Shown: positions 1 through 7,276, numbered from the stretch's first letter. The stretch: 9,260 bases of DNA from JALXDT01 sp964634755 (GCA_964634755.1 CAZWJH010000088.1:1-9260), one strand, 5' to 3'. Numbers and translations are program-made. Notes: a model not told the origin generated them from the sequence alone.

Positions 1-472
1 TTTCACCTATTTCTTCTCTTTCAATTATCTGTTTCGCAAGAATGTATTTGGCATCCCATCTTCTTTCATGATTAACAACCACAGGAATTTTATATTCTTC
101 CCATTTGGACACCATCTCTTTCCCTTCTTCTGAGTTCCTTGCAATAGGCTTTTCAAGAACAATACCTTTCACACCGTTTTCAAGAGCATAGATGAAAATA
201 TCTTTGTGTGTTTTGGTCCAGGAAGCAATAGTTATTATATCTGGTTTTATCTCTCTAATTGCCTTTTTATAATCAACATAGTAAGGCACATTTACCTTTT
301 TCTCTTTCAAAAATTGCCCTTTATCTTTATCAATATCACAAACAGCGGAAAGGTGTAATTCCCCCGGAAAAGCTTTAATCCCACCATAATGGGAAGCAGG
401 TTTTTTCCTTTTAGGATCAAACTCATACAGAAGCCCTGCATTTCCACCCCCTATTAAAAGAACTCTATACAT
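1..472 (-). CDS. Gfo/Idh/MocA-family oxidoreductase, N-terminal part (C-terminus beyond window)
   Basis: The first 157 residues of a probable NAD(P)-dependent oxidoreductase of the Gfo/Idh/MocA family are visible; the reading frame stays open to the window edge, so the substrate-binding C-terminal half is missing. Seen: an N-terminal Rossmann strand MYRVLLIGGGNAG (glycines 8-10 and 13), an acidic residue pair after strand 2 (AVCDID, 44-49), and the family EKP motif at 107-109 (VLEKPIA), whose lysine is usually catalytic or near-catalytic. NHERRW at 134-139 follows strand 5. Members act on sugars, inositols, biliverdin or other polyols; the substrate cannot be told from this part. The ATG overlaps the end of the pseudouridine synthase gene by 8 bases and has no visible Shine-Dalgarno sequence, so it is probably translated by coupling as the last visible gene of the leftward operon. 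The family call is firm; the reaction is unknown. Confidence 0.9.
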   Translation of the reverse strand, partial: MYRVLLIGGGNAGLLYEFDPKRKKPASHYGGIKAFPGELHLSAVCDIDKDKGQFLKEKKVNVPYYVDYKKAIREIKPDIITIASWTKTHKDIFIYALENGVKGIVLEKPIARNSEEGKEMVSKWEEYKIPVVVNHERRWDAKYILAKQIIEREEIGE

Positions 473-1193
473 TAGTATTTTTCGTTAGAAATCTTAACCA
501 TCTTAAATCACTTTCTTCAAGAATTTTTATCCCACCTAAAGGAATTCCCTTTAAATAAAATTTCCCTATTTTTGTCCTTTTTAATTTTAAAACAGGATGC
601 CCTATCTTTTCAAACATTTGCCTTATTTGATTCTTTTTCCCCTCTTTAAGCCTTACCTCATACCACGAATTTGATTTGGTTTTTCGCAAAAATTTTATTT
701 TACAGGGAAGGGTTTTTATTCCACTTTTTAATTTCACACCTTTTCTTAATAGTCTTATCTTTTTCTCATCGGGAAAACCAGAAACTTTCACTAAATACCA
801 TTTTTCAAGGCCACTATTCAGAACAATATTGGCGATATCTCCATCATTTGTAAAAAATAATAGCCCTTCTGATTGAAGATCCAATCTTCCAACTGGATAA
901 ACTTTTAGTTTCCTGAATCTGTGGGGAAGCAATTCTTTTACTGTCTTTCTCCCTTTTGGATCCTCAAGAGAAGTAATGTACCCTTTTGGTTTATTCATAA
1001 GGAGGTAAACTTTTGGTAGAAGAGGTGGAAGTTTTCTTCCTTTAATCAAAACAATATCCTTTTCACCAACTTCCCAAGATAGGTCTCTTACCACCTTACC
1101 ATTTACCTTAACATACCCATCCTTTATAAGATTTTTAATCTTTCGTCTTGAGCTAACCCTCCTGTCAGTCAAAAACTTAATCAGACTCGTCAC
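465..1193 (-). CDS. rRNA pseudouridine synthase, RsuA/RluB family
   Basis: This 242-residue protein isomerises a uridine in ribosomal RNA to pseudouridine. Residues 1-50 form an S4 RNA-binding domain (RRVSSRRKIKNLIKDGYVKV, then a VNGK turn). The catalytic domain follows, with YLLMNKPKGYITS (63-75), the signature GRLDLQSEGLLFFTNDG at 102-118 (catalytic Asp105), the conserved Tyr133, and the C-terminal EGKKNQIRQMF...GHPVLKLKR block (185-206). Length fits RsuA (about 230) better than long RluB proteins, but the target base (16S or 23S) cannot be decided. The start is a GTG, 17 bases inside the end of the sigma-54 regulator gene, with a weak AGG about 9 bases upstream; no ATG lies nearby, and starting here leaves the S4 domain intact. 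It is probably housekeeping, translated by coupling to the regulator. Family assignment is strong. Confidence 0.95.
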   Translation of the reverse strand: MTSLIKFLTDRRVSSRRKIKNLIKDGYVKVNGKVVRDLSWEVGEKDIVLIKGRKLPPLLPKVYLLMNKPKGYITSLEDPKGRKTVKELLPHRFRKLKVYPVGRLDLQSEGLLFFTNDGDIANIVLNSGLEKWYLVKVSGFPDEKKIRLLRKGVKLKSGIKTLPCKIKFLRKTKSNSWYEVRLKEGKKNQIRQMFEKIGHPVLKLKRTKIGKFYLKGIPLGGIKILEESDLRWLRFLTKNTNV

Positions 1194-2559
1194 TTTTTTT
1201 ACCTGATGATAAATTCAATCTTTTTAACATTTCATTAAAAGTAGTACTCTTTAATCCTAACATCTCTGCTGCTTTTTTCTGAACTCCATTTGCTTTTTTA
1301 AGTGCTTTCAAAATCAAATATTCCTTTAATTGCTCTATTTTGTCTTTCAATGGTATTCCATTAAGCTCAAGTAAATTGTACAAAAAAGGAATGGAGGAAT
1401 ACCTTTTTTCAAGGGGGATATCATTTTTTGTTAATATTGATTTTTCTGATAAAACCACCATGCTTTCAATAACATTCTCAAGCTCTCGAACATTGCCGGG
1501 CCAATGATAATTTATTAAGTAATCAAGTGCAGAATCATCAATCCCTTCTATCTTTTTTCCGTTTATCTCAGAATATTTTTTAATAAAAAAATCAGCAAGA
1601 AGAGGTATATCCTCTTTTCGTTCTCTTAAAGGTGGAATTTCTATTCTTATTACATTTAATCTATAATAAAGATCCTCCCTGAATTCCCCCTTTTCCACCA
1701 ATTCGTTTAATTCCTGGTTAGTTGCAGCAATAACCCTAACATCAGCTTTCCTCACCTTGGTATCTCCTAAGACAATATACTCTTTTTCTTGAATTACCCT
1801 TAAAAGTTTCACCTGTGTCTGAAAAGGAACAGTAGCTACATCATCGAAAAAGAGAGTACCTCCCTTTGCAACCTCTATCAAACCTATTTTATCAGCTATT
1901 GCTCCAGTAAAGGCTCCCTTTTTATGGCCGAAAAGATTACTTTCAAAAAGTTCATCTGGAGCTGAGTATGCTACCACAAAAGGCTGGGAACTTCTTAATG
2001 ATTCCATATGAATAGCTCTTGCAACCAACTCTTTCCCCGTTCCGCTTTCACCATATATAAGAACTGTACTATTTGTTTTAGCCACTTTTTTTGTTTTCGC
2101 TATTACTTCTTTTATGCTCTCACTTTTTCCTACTATGTTATGAAAATAAACACTCCCTTCAAAACTTGTTTTTAATTCTTCAATATCTTTCTTTTCTTCA
2201 GAGAAAAGAGCTTTTTCTATTGTACTTATTAAATGCTCATTATCAAAAGGTTTGTTTACATAATCAATAGCCCCCATTTCAACTGCTTTAACAGCTGTTT
2301 CAAGAGTACCGTATGCAGTCATTATTATAACTTTTACATCACTATCTATCTTTTTTAGCTCATTAAAGATCTGAATTCCTGAAGTTCCGGGAATCATCAA
2401 ATCTAAAAGAACAAGATCATAATGTTTGTCTTTGTGCTTTTCAAGAGATTCTTCGATATTCGTAGAAGAATCAATCTCATAATCCTTATCTTTTAATATT
2501 CTTGAAATAATATCGTGAATTATTGGCTCATCATCAATTACATGAATTCTATAACTCAT
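1177..2559 (-). CDS. NtrC-type sigma-54-dependent response regulator
   Basis: This 460-residue activator has the three NtrC modules. The receiver domain (about 1-120) has the acidic pair D10/D11 (DDE), phospho-acceptor D53 (LLDLMIPG), T81 and K103 (NKPF). The AAA+ sigma-54 interaction domain (about 140-370) has Walker A GESGTGKE (170-177), an intact GAFTGA loop (215-220), sensor I RVIAATN (275-281), arginine-finger candidates R294 and R300 in REDLYYR, and WPGNVREL (353-360). The Fis-type helix-turn-helix is at about 414-450 (KKAAEMLGLKSTTFNEMLKRL). Walker B reads GGTLFFDDV (233-241): the usual second-position Glu is Asp240. No histidine kinase gene is visible, so it is an orphan here, and its targets are unknown. 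The ATG is preceded by AAGGAGAGGA (2561-2570), one of the best ribosome sites in the window, and by a consensus-like promoter of its own. A GTG-started pseudouridine synthase overlaps its end by 17 bases. Confidence 0.97.
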   Translation of the reverse strand: MSYRIHVIDDEPIIHDIISRILKDKDYEIDSSTNIEESLEKHKDKHYDLVLLDLMIPGTSGIQIFNELKKIDSDVKVIIMTAYGTLETAVKAVEMGAIDYVNKPFDNEHLISTIEKALFSEEKKDIEELKTSFEGSVYFHNIVGKSESIKEVIAKTKKVAKTNSTVLIYGESGTGKELVARAIHMESLRSSQPFVVAYSAPDELFESNLFGHKKGAFTGAIADKIGLIEVAKGGTLFFDDVATVPFQTQVKLLRVIQEKEYIVLGDTKVRKADVRVIAATNQELNELVEKGEFREDLYYRLNVIRIEIPPLRERKEDIPLLADFFIKKYSEINGKKIEGIDDSALDYLINYHWPGNVRELENVIESMVVLSEKSILTKNDIPLEKRYSSIPFLYNLLELNGIPLKDKIEQLKEYLILKALKKANGVQKKAAEMLGLKSTTFNEMLKRLNLSSGKKSDESD

Positions 2560-2581
2560 TTCCTCTCCTTACAAAAAATAA

Positions 2582-2610
2582 ATTATATACAGTAGTCTCT
2601 TTCAGGTCAA
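2582..2610 (-). promoter_or_regulatory. Internal sigma-70-type promoter for the regulator and downstream genes
   Basis: Read on the minus strand, TTGACC (2610-2605) and TATAAT (2587-2582) are separated by exactly 17 bases, a near-perfect housekeeping promoter. The -35 box overlaps the TGA stop of the kinase gene. The predicted start near 2575 leaves a leader of roughly 16 bases that still holds the strong Shine-Dalgarno sequence of the regulator. It occupies the only sizeable gap (47 bases) inside the leftward gene cluster, which supports it being real. No sigma-54 promoter was seen here, so the regulator appears to be made under the housekeeping factor. Confidence 0.75.
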
Positions 2611-3746
2611 TAGAAAAGAGAAAAGGGGAAGCGTTCTTCAATCTTTTTTGCTATATATTTCATAATAACAGAAGGGCGTTGATCAGCATTAATGTAGTGA
2701 ATATCCTTTCCCCAGAAATCATAATAATTCTCTCTCACTTTCTTAAGAAACTCAATGTTTTCAAACAAATTATCCTTTTTCCGTTTTTCAATTCTCTTCC
2801 AAGCTATTTCAACTGGTAAATCCAAGATGAACAGCATTTCAGGAGGAGAACAAATTCTCAAATTTTCTTTTAAAATCTTTTTTTTATCTATCCCAAAAGC
2901 TCCCTGATAAGAATATGTGGAATGATAGTATCTGTCCAAAATCACTAAATACCCTTTTTTCAAATAGGGCAACAAATGATGAAAAAAATTGTATTCTCTA
3001 TCTTTTAAAAAAAGGTTCAACTGCTCATATGGAGATAGGCTATCCTTTTCCGATGATTTTTCTCTAATCAATTTTCCCCACTTTGAATCAGATGGCTCTC
3101 TAAATTTGACAATTTTTATGCCTTTGCTCTTAAAATACTCAAGCAAAAGCTTTGCCTGAGTGCTTTTCCCCGTACCATCAATCCCCTCTATAACAATAAG
3201 CGCTCCTCTGTAAGAAAGCCTCTTTAATGAGTAATCATTAAAAACCCTGAAAGGAGTAAATACTCTCTTTGAATTGAAAAGATTCTCATTCCCATTAAGA
3301 GCAATAAAAAAAGAGCCTATTCCTTTTCTTTGGAAAGAGTCAATGATGTTTTCCACATACTGTCTAAAATCAGCAGTAGTTATTTCCCCTTTTATTTCTT
3401 TTTTTACCAAATCTTTTAACTTTGCGGGCGACTCCTTAATTAGAATATTTTTACAATTAAATTTCCACTTTTTATCAGAAACAATAAACCCAATTTTACC
3501 CTTTTTTTTGCAAAAATAGTACTCCGCGTCAGCCAAAAGATTAAAAACACTTTGATCCACTTGCTCCTGGTAAATATTATAAAAAGAGGAATCAAAAGAT
3601 ACTGCTAAGTCAAAGGAGGATAAAACATCTTTTTTAAATTTAAGAGGCGAAATAAACCAAAAATTATCATACTTTTTGTTTAGCAGCTTTTCTAATTCCT
3701 TTTCATACCGTCTCAGATCTTTAACTGCAATTAAAAATTTTTTCAT
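2607..3746 (-). CDS. tmk: Thymidylate kinase-family protein with unknown N-terminal domain
   Basis: This protein has 379 residues, against about 200-215 for an ordinary dTMP kinase. Residues 181-379 are the kinase domain: Walker A IEGIDGTGKSTQ (186-197), FREP (216-219, the segment that normally contacts the nucleotide monophosphate), DR at 249-250, DRYYHSTYSYQG (271-282), and a LID-like WKRIEKRKKDN segment (316-326) followed by FLKKVRENYYDF. The usual REPGG is replaced by REPSDSKWGKLIRE, a variant I recall from a subset of bacterial dTMP kinases. Residues 1-180 have alternating hydrophobic strands and charged helices and match no family I recognise; there is no signal peptide. The ATG is 8 bases after the dehydrogenase stop and lacks a Shine-Dalgarno sequence, suggesting translational coupling. 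Expected role: dTMP to dTDP phosphorylation. The genome could hold a separate standard tmk, in which case this copy may have another nucleotide substrate or role. The symbol refers only to the kinase domain. Confidence 0.88.
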   Translation of the reverse strand: MKKFLIAVKDLRRYEKELEKLLNKKYDNFWFISPLKFKKDVLSSFDLAVSFDSSFYNIYQEQVDQSVFNLLADAEYYFCKKKGKIGFIVSDKKWKFNCKNILIKESPAKLKDLVKKEIKGEITTADFRQYVENIIDSFQRKGIGSFFIALNGNENLFNSKRVFTPFRVFNDYSLKRLSYRGALIVIEGIDGTGKSTQAKLLLEYFKSKGIKIVKFREPSDSKWGKLIREKSSEKDSLSPYEQLNLFLKDREYNFFHHLLPYLKKGYLVILDRYYHSTYSYQGAFGIDKKKILKENLRICSPPEMLFILDLPVEIAWKRIEKRKKDNLFENIEFLKKVRENYYDFWGKDIHYINADQRPSVIMKYIAKKIEERFPFSLFY

Positions 3747-3754
3747 TATTTTGA

Positions 3755-4510
3755 TTAATGTACATAGCTTGCCGCATTTATATCAAAAGTAGCTCCTGTT
3801 GCATGATCAGCTAAACCACTGGCAAGAAAAACAACAAAAGGTGCGATATCTTCAGGTTCAGTAAGTTTTGGAAGTGCTATATCGTCAAGAGCAATTCCTT
3901 CTCCATATTTATCTATAAAATCCTTTGCCATATCTGTTCGAACAAAGCCTGGAGCAATCAAAAAAGCTTTTATATTTTTCTTTCCGAATCCCCTTGCAAT
4001 TGACCTTGTCAATGAAACAATTCCACCCTTTGAAGCTGCATAAGCTACATAATCAGGTGTATCCCCCCTGAAAGCTGCTCGCGAAGAGATATTGATAATC
4101 CTTCCACCTTCTATTTTCTCAAAATGATTTATCGCAAGTTTGCAAAGGAAGGCAAGGGAAGTTAGGTTCACTTTAAGTGTCTTTTCCCAGTCCTTAAGCC
4201 ATTTTTCATCCTCTGATTTTATAGGAGAATCTATCGCAATACCTGCATTATTTATCAATACATCTACCCTTCCGAATTCATTAACAACATCGTAAAATAA
4301 TCTTTTTACTTCACTTAAATTTTCCAAATTCGCTTGGAAAACTTTCCCTTTTCCTCCTTTCCTCAATAAATTATCAAGATTCCTGCGATCTTTGTTAAAG
4401 TGCAGAGCAACTTTTGCACCACTCTCGAGCAATAATTTTGCTATCGCAAACCCGATACCTCTGCTTGCTCCTGTAAGGAATACATTTATACCATTAAGTT
4501 TTATTTCCAT
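3755..4510 (-). CDS. Short-chain dehydrogenase/reductase (FabG-like)
   Basis: This 251-residue classical SDR is a cytoplasmic NAD(P)-dependent oxidoreductase. Seen: cofactor motif TGASRGIG (13-20), NNAG (87-90), structural Asn115 in KVNLTS, catalytic serine in NISS (142-143), and YAASK with Tyr157 and Lys161. The PGFVRTDM segment (187-194) and the ATGATFDINA tail (238-247) are typical of the 3-oxoacyl-ACP reductase / glucose dehydrogenase branch. Spacing from Ser143 to Tyr157 is one residue longer than in E. coli FabG, so calling it fatty-acid FabG would be over-precise; the substrate is unknown. It begins 4 bases after the aminotransferase stop with no clear Shine-Dalgarno sequence, so it is likely coupled to that gene. 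Side-by-side location with an aminotransferase suggests, but does not show, a shared small-molecule pathway. Confidence 0.93.
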   Translation of the reverse strand: MEIKLNGINVFLTGASRGIGFAIAKLLLESGAKVALHFNKDRRNLDNLLRKGGKGKVFQANLENLSEVKRLFYDVVNEFGRVDVLINNAGIAIDSPIKSEDEKWLKDWEKTLKVNLTSLAFLCKLAINHFEKIEGGRIINISSRAAFRGDTPDYVAYAASKGGIVSLTRSIARGFGKKNIKAFLIAPGFVRTDMAKDFIDKYGEGIALDDIALPKLTEPEDIAPFVVFLASGLADHATGATFDINAASYVH

Positions 4511-4514
4511 CTTT

Positions 4515-5774
4515 TTATGGGAAAATCACGGCATCCTTTAGTTTCCTTCCTTTTATTTCCTCTTCATATTCAATAATGGCTTCTGCTAATCTCTTAATTC
4601 CTTCCCTTATCTTTTTAGGAGAGGGATATGAAAAATTCAGTCTAAATGCATTTTTCATTTTACCCTGCGGATGAAACGCATCCCCAACGACATAAGCAAC
4701 TTTCTTATCAATAGCTTTTAAGAAGAGCTCTCTAGAATCCATATACTCAGGAAGAGTTACCCAAAGAAACAACCCCCCGTCAGGCTTAGTCCATTTTAAA
4801 TCTTCCAGTTCAGGAAGTTCTTTTTCAAGAGATTCAAGCATTATTTCCATTTTCTCCTTATAATTCTCTTTTATTATTTTAATCTGTTCTTTTAAATAAC
4901 CTCTCTTTAAATATTCATAGGTAATTGCTTGTGTAAATGGAGAGGTGCAGAGATCAGCTGCCTGTTTTGCCATAATTATTTTTTCTATAAGCTCTTTTGA
5001 ACCTACGATCCATCCGAGTCTGAATCCGGGAGCAAAAATCTTTGAAAATGTGAAGAGAGAAATTACTCTATCCTTTGTATCCAGTGAGTAAATAGGTGTT
5101 ACGCTTTCACCTCTGTATCTAAGCTGCCTGTAAGGGGTATCCTCAATAACAATAAGGTCATACTTTTCGGCAACTTCAAGTAGCTTTTTTCTTCTCTCTA
5201 ATGAAGTTGTGATTCCGGATGGGTTTTGAAAATCAGGAATAATGTAAATAAGCTTAAGCTGGCTTCTGAATCCATTCTTAATCAAACCTTCAATTGTTGT
5301 TTCTAACTCATCAGGTAAAATCCCATTTTCATCACTTTTAACTGCAACCATTCTTGCTCCGTATGAATTAAAAGCTTGAATCCCTCCAACATATGTGGGT
5401 TCTTCCACAAAAACAATGTCTTTCCTGTTAAGAAATACCTTTGCAATAAGATCAAGAGCCTGCTGGGAAGCTGATACTACCAAGACATTTTCAATATTGG
5501 TTTTTAAGTCTTCTTCCTCCATGTGTTTTACAAGCTCTTCTTTAAGCCTCTGATCTCCCTCCGTAGGGCCATATTGTAAAGCTATTTTCCCTTCTGTGTC
5601 CAAAATATAGTCTGTCACCTCTTTGACCTGCTCAACAGGAAAAAGCTCCGGAGCAGGAAGACCTCCTGCAAAAGATATAATTTCAGGTCTTCTCGTAACT
5701 TTCAAAAGTTCCCTTATCTCGGATCTTTTCATCCCCAATGCATTTTTTGAAAAAAGTTTTTCATAATTAATCAT
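4515..5774 (-). CDS. PLP-dependent aminotransferase, LysN / 2-aminoadipate aminotransferase type
   Basis: This 419-residue fold-type I aminotransferase should transfer amino groups between an amino acid and a 2-oxo acid using pyridoxal phosphate in the cytoplasm. The N-terminal SEIRELLKVTRRPEIISFAG followed by GLPAPELFP (about 18-46) closely resembles the mobile substrate-binding helix region of Thermus LysN and related enzymes. PLP residues are visible: QYGPTEG (67-73), Tyr128 in EEPTY, Asn184 in FQNPSG, Asp212/Tyr215 in EDTPY, Schiff-base Lys245 in TFSKIFAPGFRLGW (242-255), and the carboxylate-binding Arg378 in FRLNFSYP. The family is broad in specificity (2-aminoadipate, leucine, glutamate, aromatic amino acids), so the substrate is not assigned. 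It lacks the N-terminal GntR-type DNA-binding domain of MocR regulators, so it is an enzyme rather than a regulator. The ATG overlaps the hydrolase stop by 8 bases and follows AGGAGG (5784-5779), a strong ribosome site. Confidence 0.94.
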   Translation of the reverse strand: MINYEKLFSKNALGMKRSEIRELLKVTRRPEIISFAGGLPAPELFPVEQVKEVTDYILDTEGKIALQYGPTEGDQRLKEELVKHMEEEDLKTNIENVLVVSASQQALDLIAKVFLNRKDIVFVEEPTYVGGIQAFNSYGARMVAVKSDENGILPDELETTIEGLIKNGFRSQLKLIYIIPDFQNPSGITTSLERRKKLLEVAEKYDLIVIEDTPYRQLRYRGESVTPIYSLDTKDRVISLFTFSKIFAPGFRLGWIVGSKELIEKIIMAKQAADLCTSPFTQAITYEYLKRGYLKEQIKIIKENYKEKMEIMLESLEKELPELEDLKWTKPDGGLFLWVTLPEYMDSRELFLKAIDKKVAYVVGDAFHPQGKMKNAFRLNFSYPSPKKIREGIKRLAEAIIEYEEEIKGRKLKDAVIFP

Positions 5775-7206
5775 AATTCCTCCTCTTATTTATTAATTCT
5801 TTTAATTTTATATTAAAGGTAAAATCATAAAACATCCTTTCCGGAGAAGAATTTTGATAGATCTCTAAAAGTCTAATGCCTCTGCTAATTTCACTTTTTT
5901 TCTCTCTATCACTTATTTTCCCTTTTAATTCAGATAAAAATTTAATAGTATCTTTAACTAAAAGCTCAAAATCTCTGGGTTTTTTTTCTCTTTTCATAGA
6001 TAAAAATACACTTCCCCATCTTATTAAAAGCTTGGAAACCTTCTTTTTTAACATTGGCTTTTTATTTAAAAAATCTTCGTATTTTGAACTGAGTTCATAG
6101 TAAAATTTAACATTTTCCCTTGAAATATCATTTGTCAAATATCTTTTCTTCTCTTCTCTTAAATTTCTGATAAGCTCTCTTTGATACGGGATAAAGGAAC
6201 TATAAGCACAGGCTTTTTTTCTCTCTTTCTCATCATCACTATCATCTTCAATAAAATCTGATTCATTGGCAATAAAGTTTTTGTATGTATAGAAAGCTTT
6301 TTTGGGGGTATTATTAGATTTTAAAATTCCGTAATAGGATACATTTTCAATATCTTTAATTTCATAAAAAAACACCCTGTCCACAGAGGGTGAGTTTAAC
6401 ACCCTTTTTAAAAGCTCGAAATAATTTGTAGCTTGCTGATCCTCTGTAACAACCGCTGTCGTCCATCCTGTTTCAGTAAGCCAAAGTTCTTTGCCACCAT
6501 ATCCGGTAATTGTTTTAAGGTTTACTACAGATGGATAAACAGCATCGCCCTCCTCTATTTTTTTCATTATAGCTTCAGCTCCACGATTGTCATATATGTG
6601 AATGGAAACTATATCAATATAACTTTTTCCTTTGTTTAAAACAGCTTTCATATATGTGTCCCACCTGGATTCAGGAGCTGTTGAATAACTTATTTCAGGA
6701 GCTACTATTTTAGCATTAGGATCAGCTTTTCTTATCTCTTGCCCGGCAGGAGTAAGGATTTTCTCAAGATAATCTGTCGGGCTTCCTACAAAAAAACCTT
6801 TTAAATTTGGTTCATTCCAGACAGCCCAATAGTGAACTTTCCCTTTATATCTTTTCACCGTTGTTGAGACAAATCTTCTCCAATAGGATACATCAAGAGG
6901 AGGATAGCTTGGACTCTTCCCTCCGTTTGCCCATGATGGAGTATAGGCAAGCACACACAAAACTTTTAATCCATTGTTAGCTGCATAATTTATTGCTTGG
7001 TCAAGTCTTGAGTAATTAAAAAATCCTTTTTTTTCTTCAATTTCATTCCACGAAGCATCAACTCTAATCCATCCTATCTTGGCTTCTTTGACCTTCTGCA
7101 GAACAGTTGGTCCCCACACATGGGTATTTATGCCATATATATCAGCAGAGAGTAAAATTCCATTTAAAAATAATAGTAAAACAAAAATTATAATGGTTTT
7201 TTTCAT
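5767..7206 (-). CDS. Secreted clan-A glycoside hydrolase (GH39/GH5-like) with C-terminal helical extension
   Basis: From the ATG at 7206 this is 479 residues. A signal peptide (KK, then a hydrophobic stretch, probable cleavage after LLSA, residue 21) precedes a TIM-barrel hydrolase (about 22-313). IGWIRVDASWNEIE (44-57), the acid/base in WNEP (Glu132) and the nucleophile in LTETGW (Glu245) mark clan A; VSIHIYD (200-206) and VFFYEIKD (278-285) are the usual later strands. It resembles beta-xylosidase and PslG-like GH39 proteins; the polysaccharide cut is unknown. After an acidic linker (316-327, rich in Asp/Glu) residues about 328-479 form a charged, probably helical region I do not recognise. 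A TTG codon at 7221 would extend the frame by five residues, but the ATG gives a normal signal peptide and sits just beyond a strong promoter with no Shine-Dalgarno sequence, so I prefer it. It is the first gene of the leftward operon. Confidence 0.88.
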   Translation of the reverse strand: MKKTIIIFVLLLFLNGILLSADIYGINTHVWGPTVLQKVKEAKIGWIRVDASWNEIEEKKGFFNYSRLDQAINYAANNGLKVLCVLAYTPSWANGGKSPSYPPLDVSYWRRFVSTTVKRYKGKVHYWAVWNEPNLKGFFVGSPTDYLEKILTPAGQEIRKADPNAKIVAPEISYSTAPESRWDTYMKAVLNKGKSYIDIVSIHIYDNRGAEAIMKKIEEGDAVYPSVVNLKTITGYGGKELWLTETGWTTAVVTEDQQATNYFELLKRVLNSPSVDRVFFYEIKDIENVSYYGILKSNNTPKKAFYTYKNFIANESDFIEDDSDDEKERKKACAYSSFIPYQRELIRNLREEKKRYLTNDISRENVKFYYELSSKYEDFLNKKPMLKKKVSKLLIRWGSVFLSMKREKKPRDFELLVKDTIKFLSELKGKISDREKKSEISRGIRLLEIYQNSSPERMFYDFTFNIKLKELINKRRNYD

Positions 7207-7211
7207 AATAA

Positions 7212-7240
7212 AATATATCAATAAAGAGCTTCTCAGTCAA
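7212..7240 (-). promoter_or_regulatory. Sigma-70-type promoter of the leftward operon, predicted leaderless
   Basis: On the minus strand TTGACT (7240-7235) and TATATT (7217-7212) are separated by exactly 17 bases. Only five bases (TTATT) lie between the -10 box and the ATG at 7206, so transcription starting the usual 6-7 bases after the -10 would begin at or next to the start codon. No Shine-Dalgarno sequence precedes this ATG, unlike the strong sites before several other genes in the window. Both facts fit a leaderless mRNA. The promoter would drive the hydrolase and probably the six genes behind it. Confidence 0.7.
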
Positions 7241-7276
7241 TCTCATACTGATAGGTAAAAAGCCTCTGTATTATTT

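Noticed and set aside
671..876. Short plus-strand open frames opposite the pseudouridine synthase gene
   Set aside because: They lie wholly antisense to a well-conserved gene, lack ribosome sites and have low-complexity Phe/Leu/Ser composition.
2523..2819. Plus-strand frame of 98 codons across the regulator-kinase junction
   Set aside because: It is antisense to two real genes and to the internal promoter, with no ribosome site or recognisable domain.
2607..3746. Two separate genes joined by a sequencing error
   Set aside because: A single frame runs uninterrupted through both parts, and the join at residues 175-182 shows no start codon with a ribosome site.
4515..5774. MocR-type transcription regulator instead of an enzyme
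   Set aside because: The protein starts directly with the aminotransferase N-arm and has no GntR winged-helix domain.
7207..7221. TTG at 7221 as the start of the glycoside hydrolase
   Set aside because: It adds MIYFI before a normal signal peptide, has only a poor ribosome site, and lies at or before the predicted transcription start.
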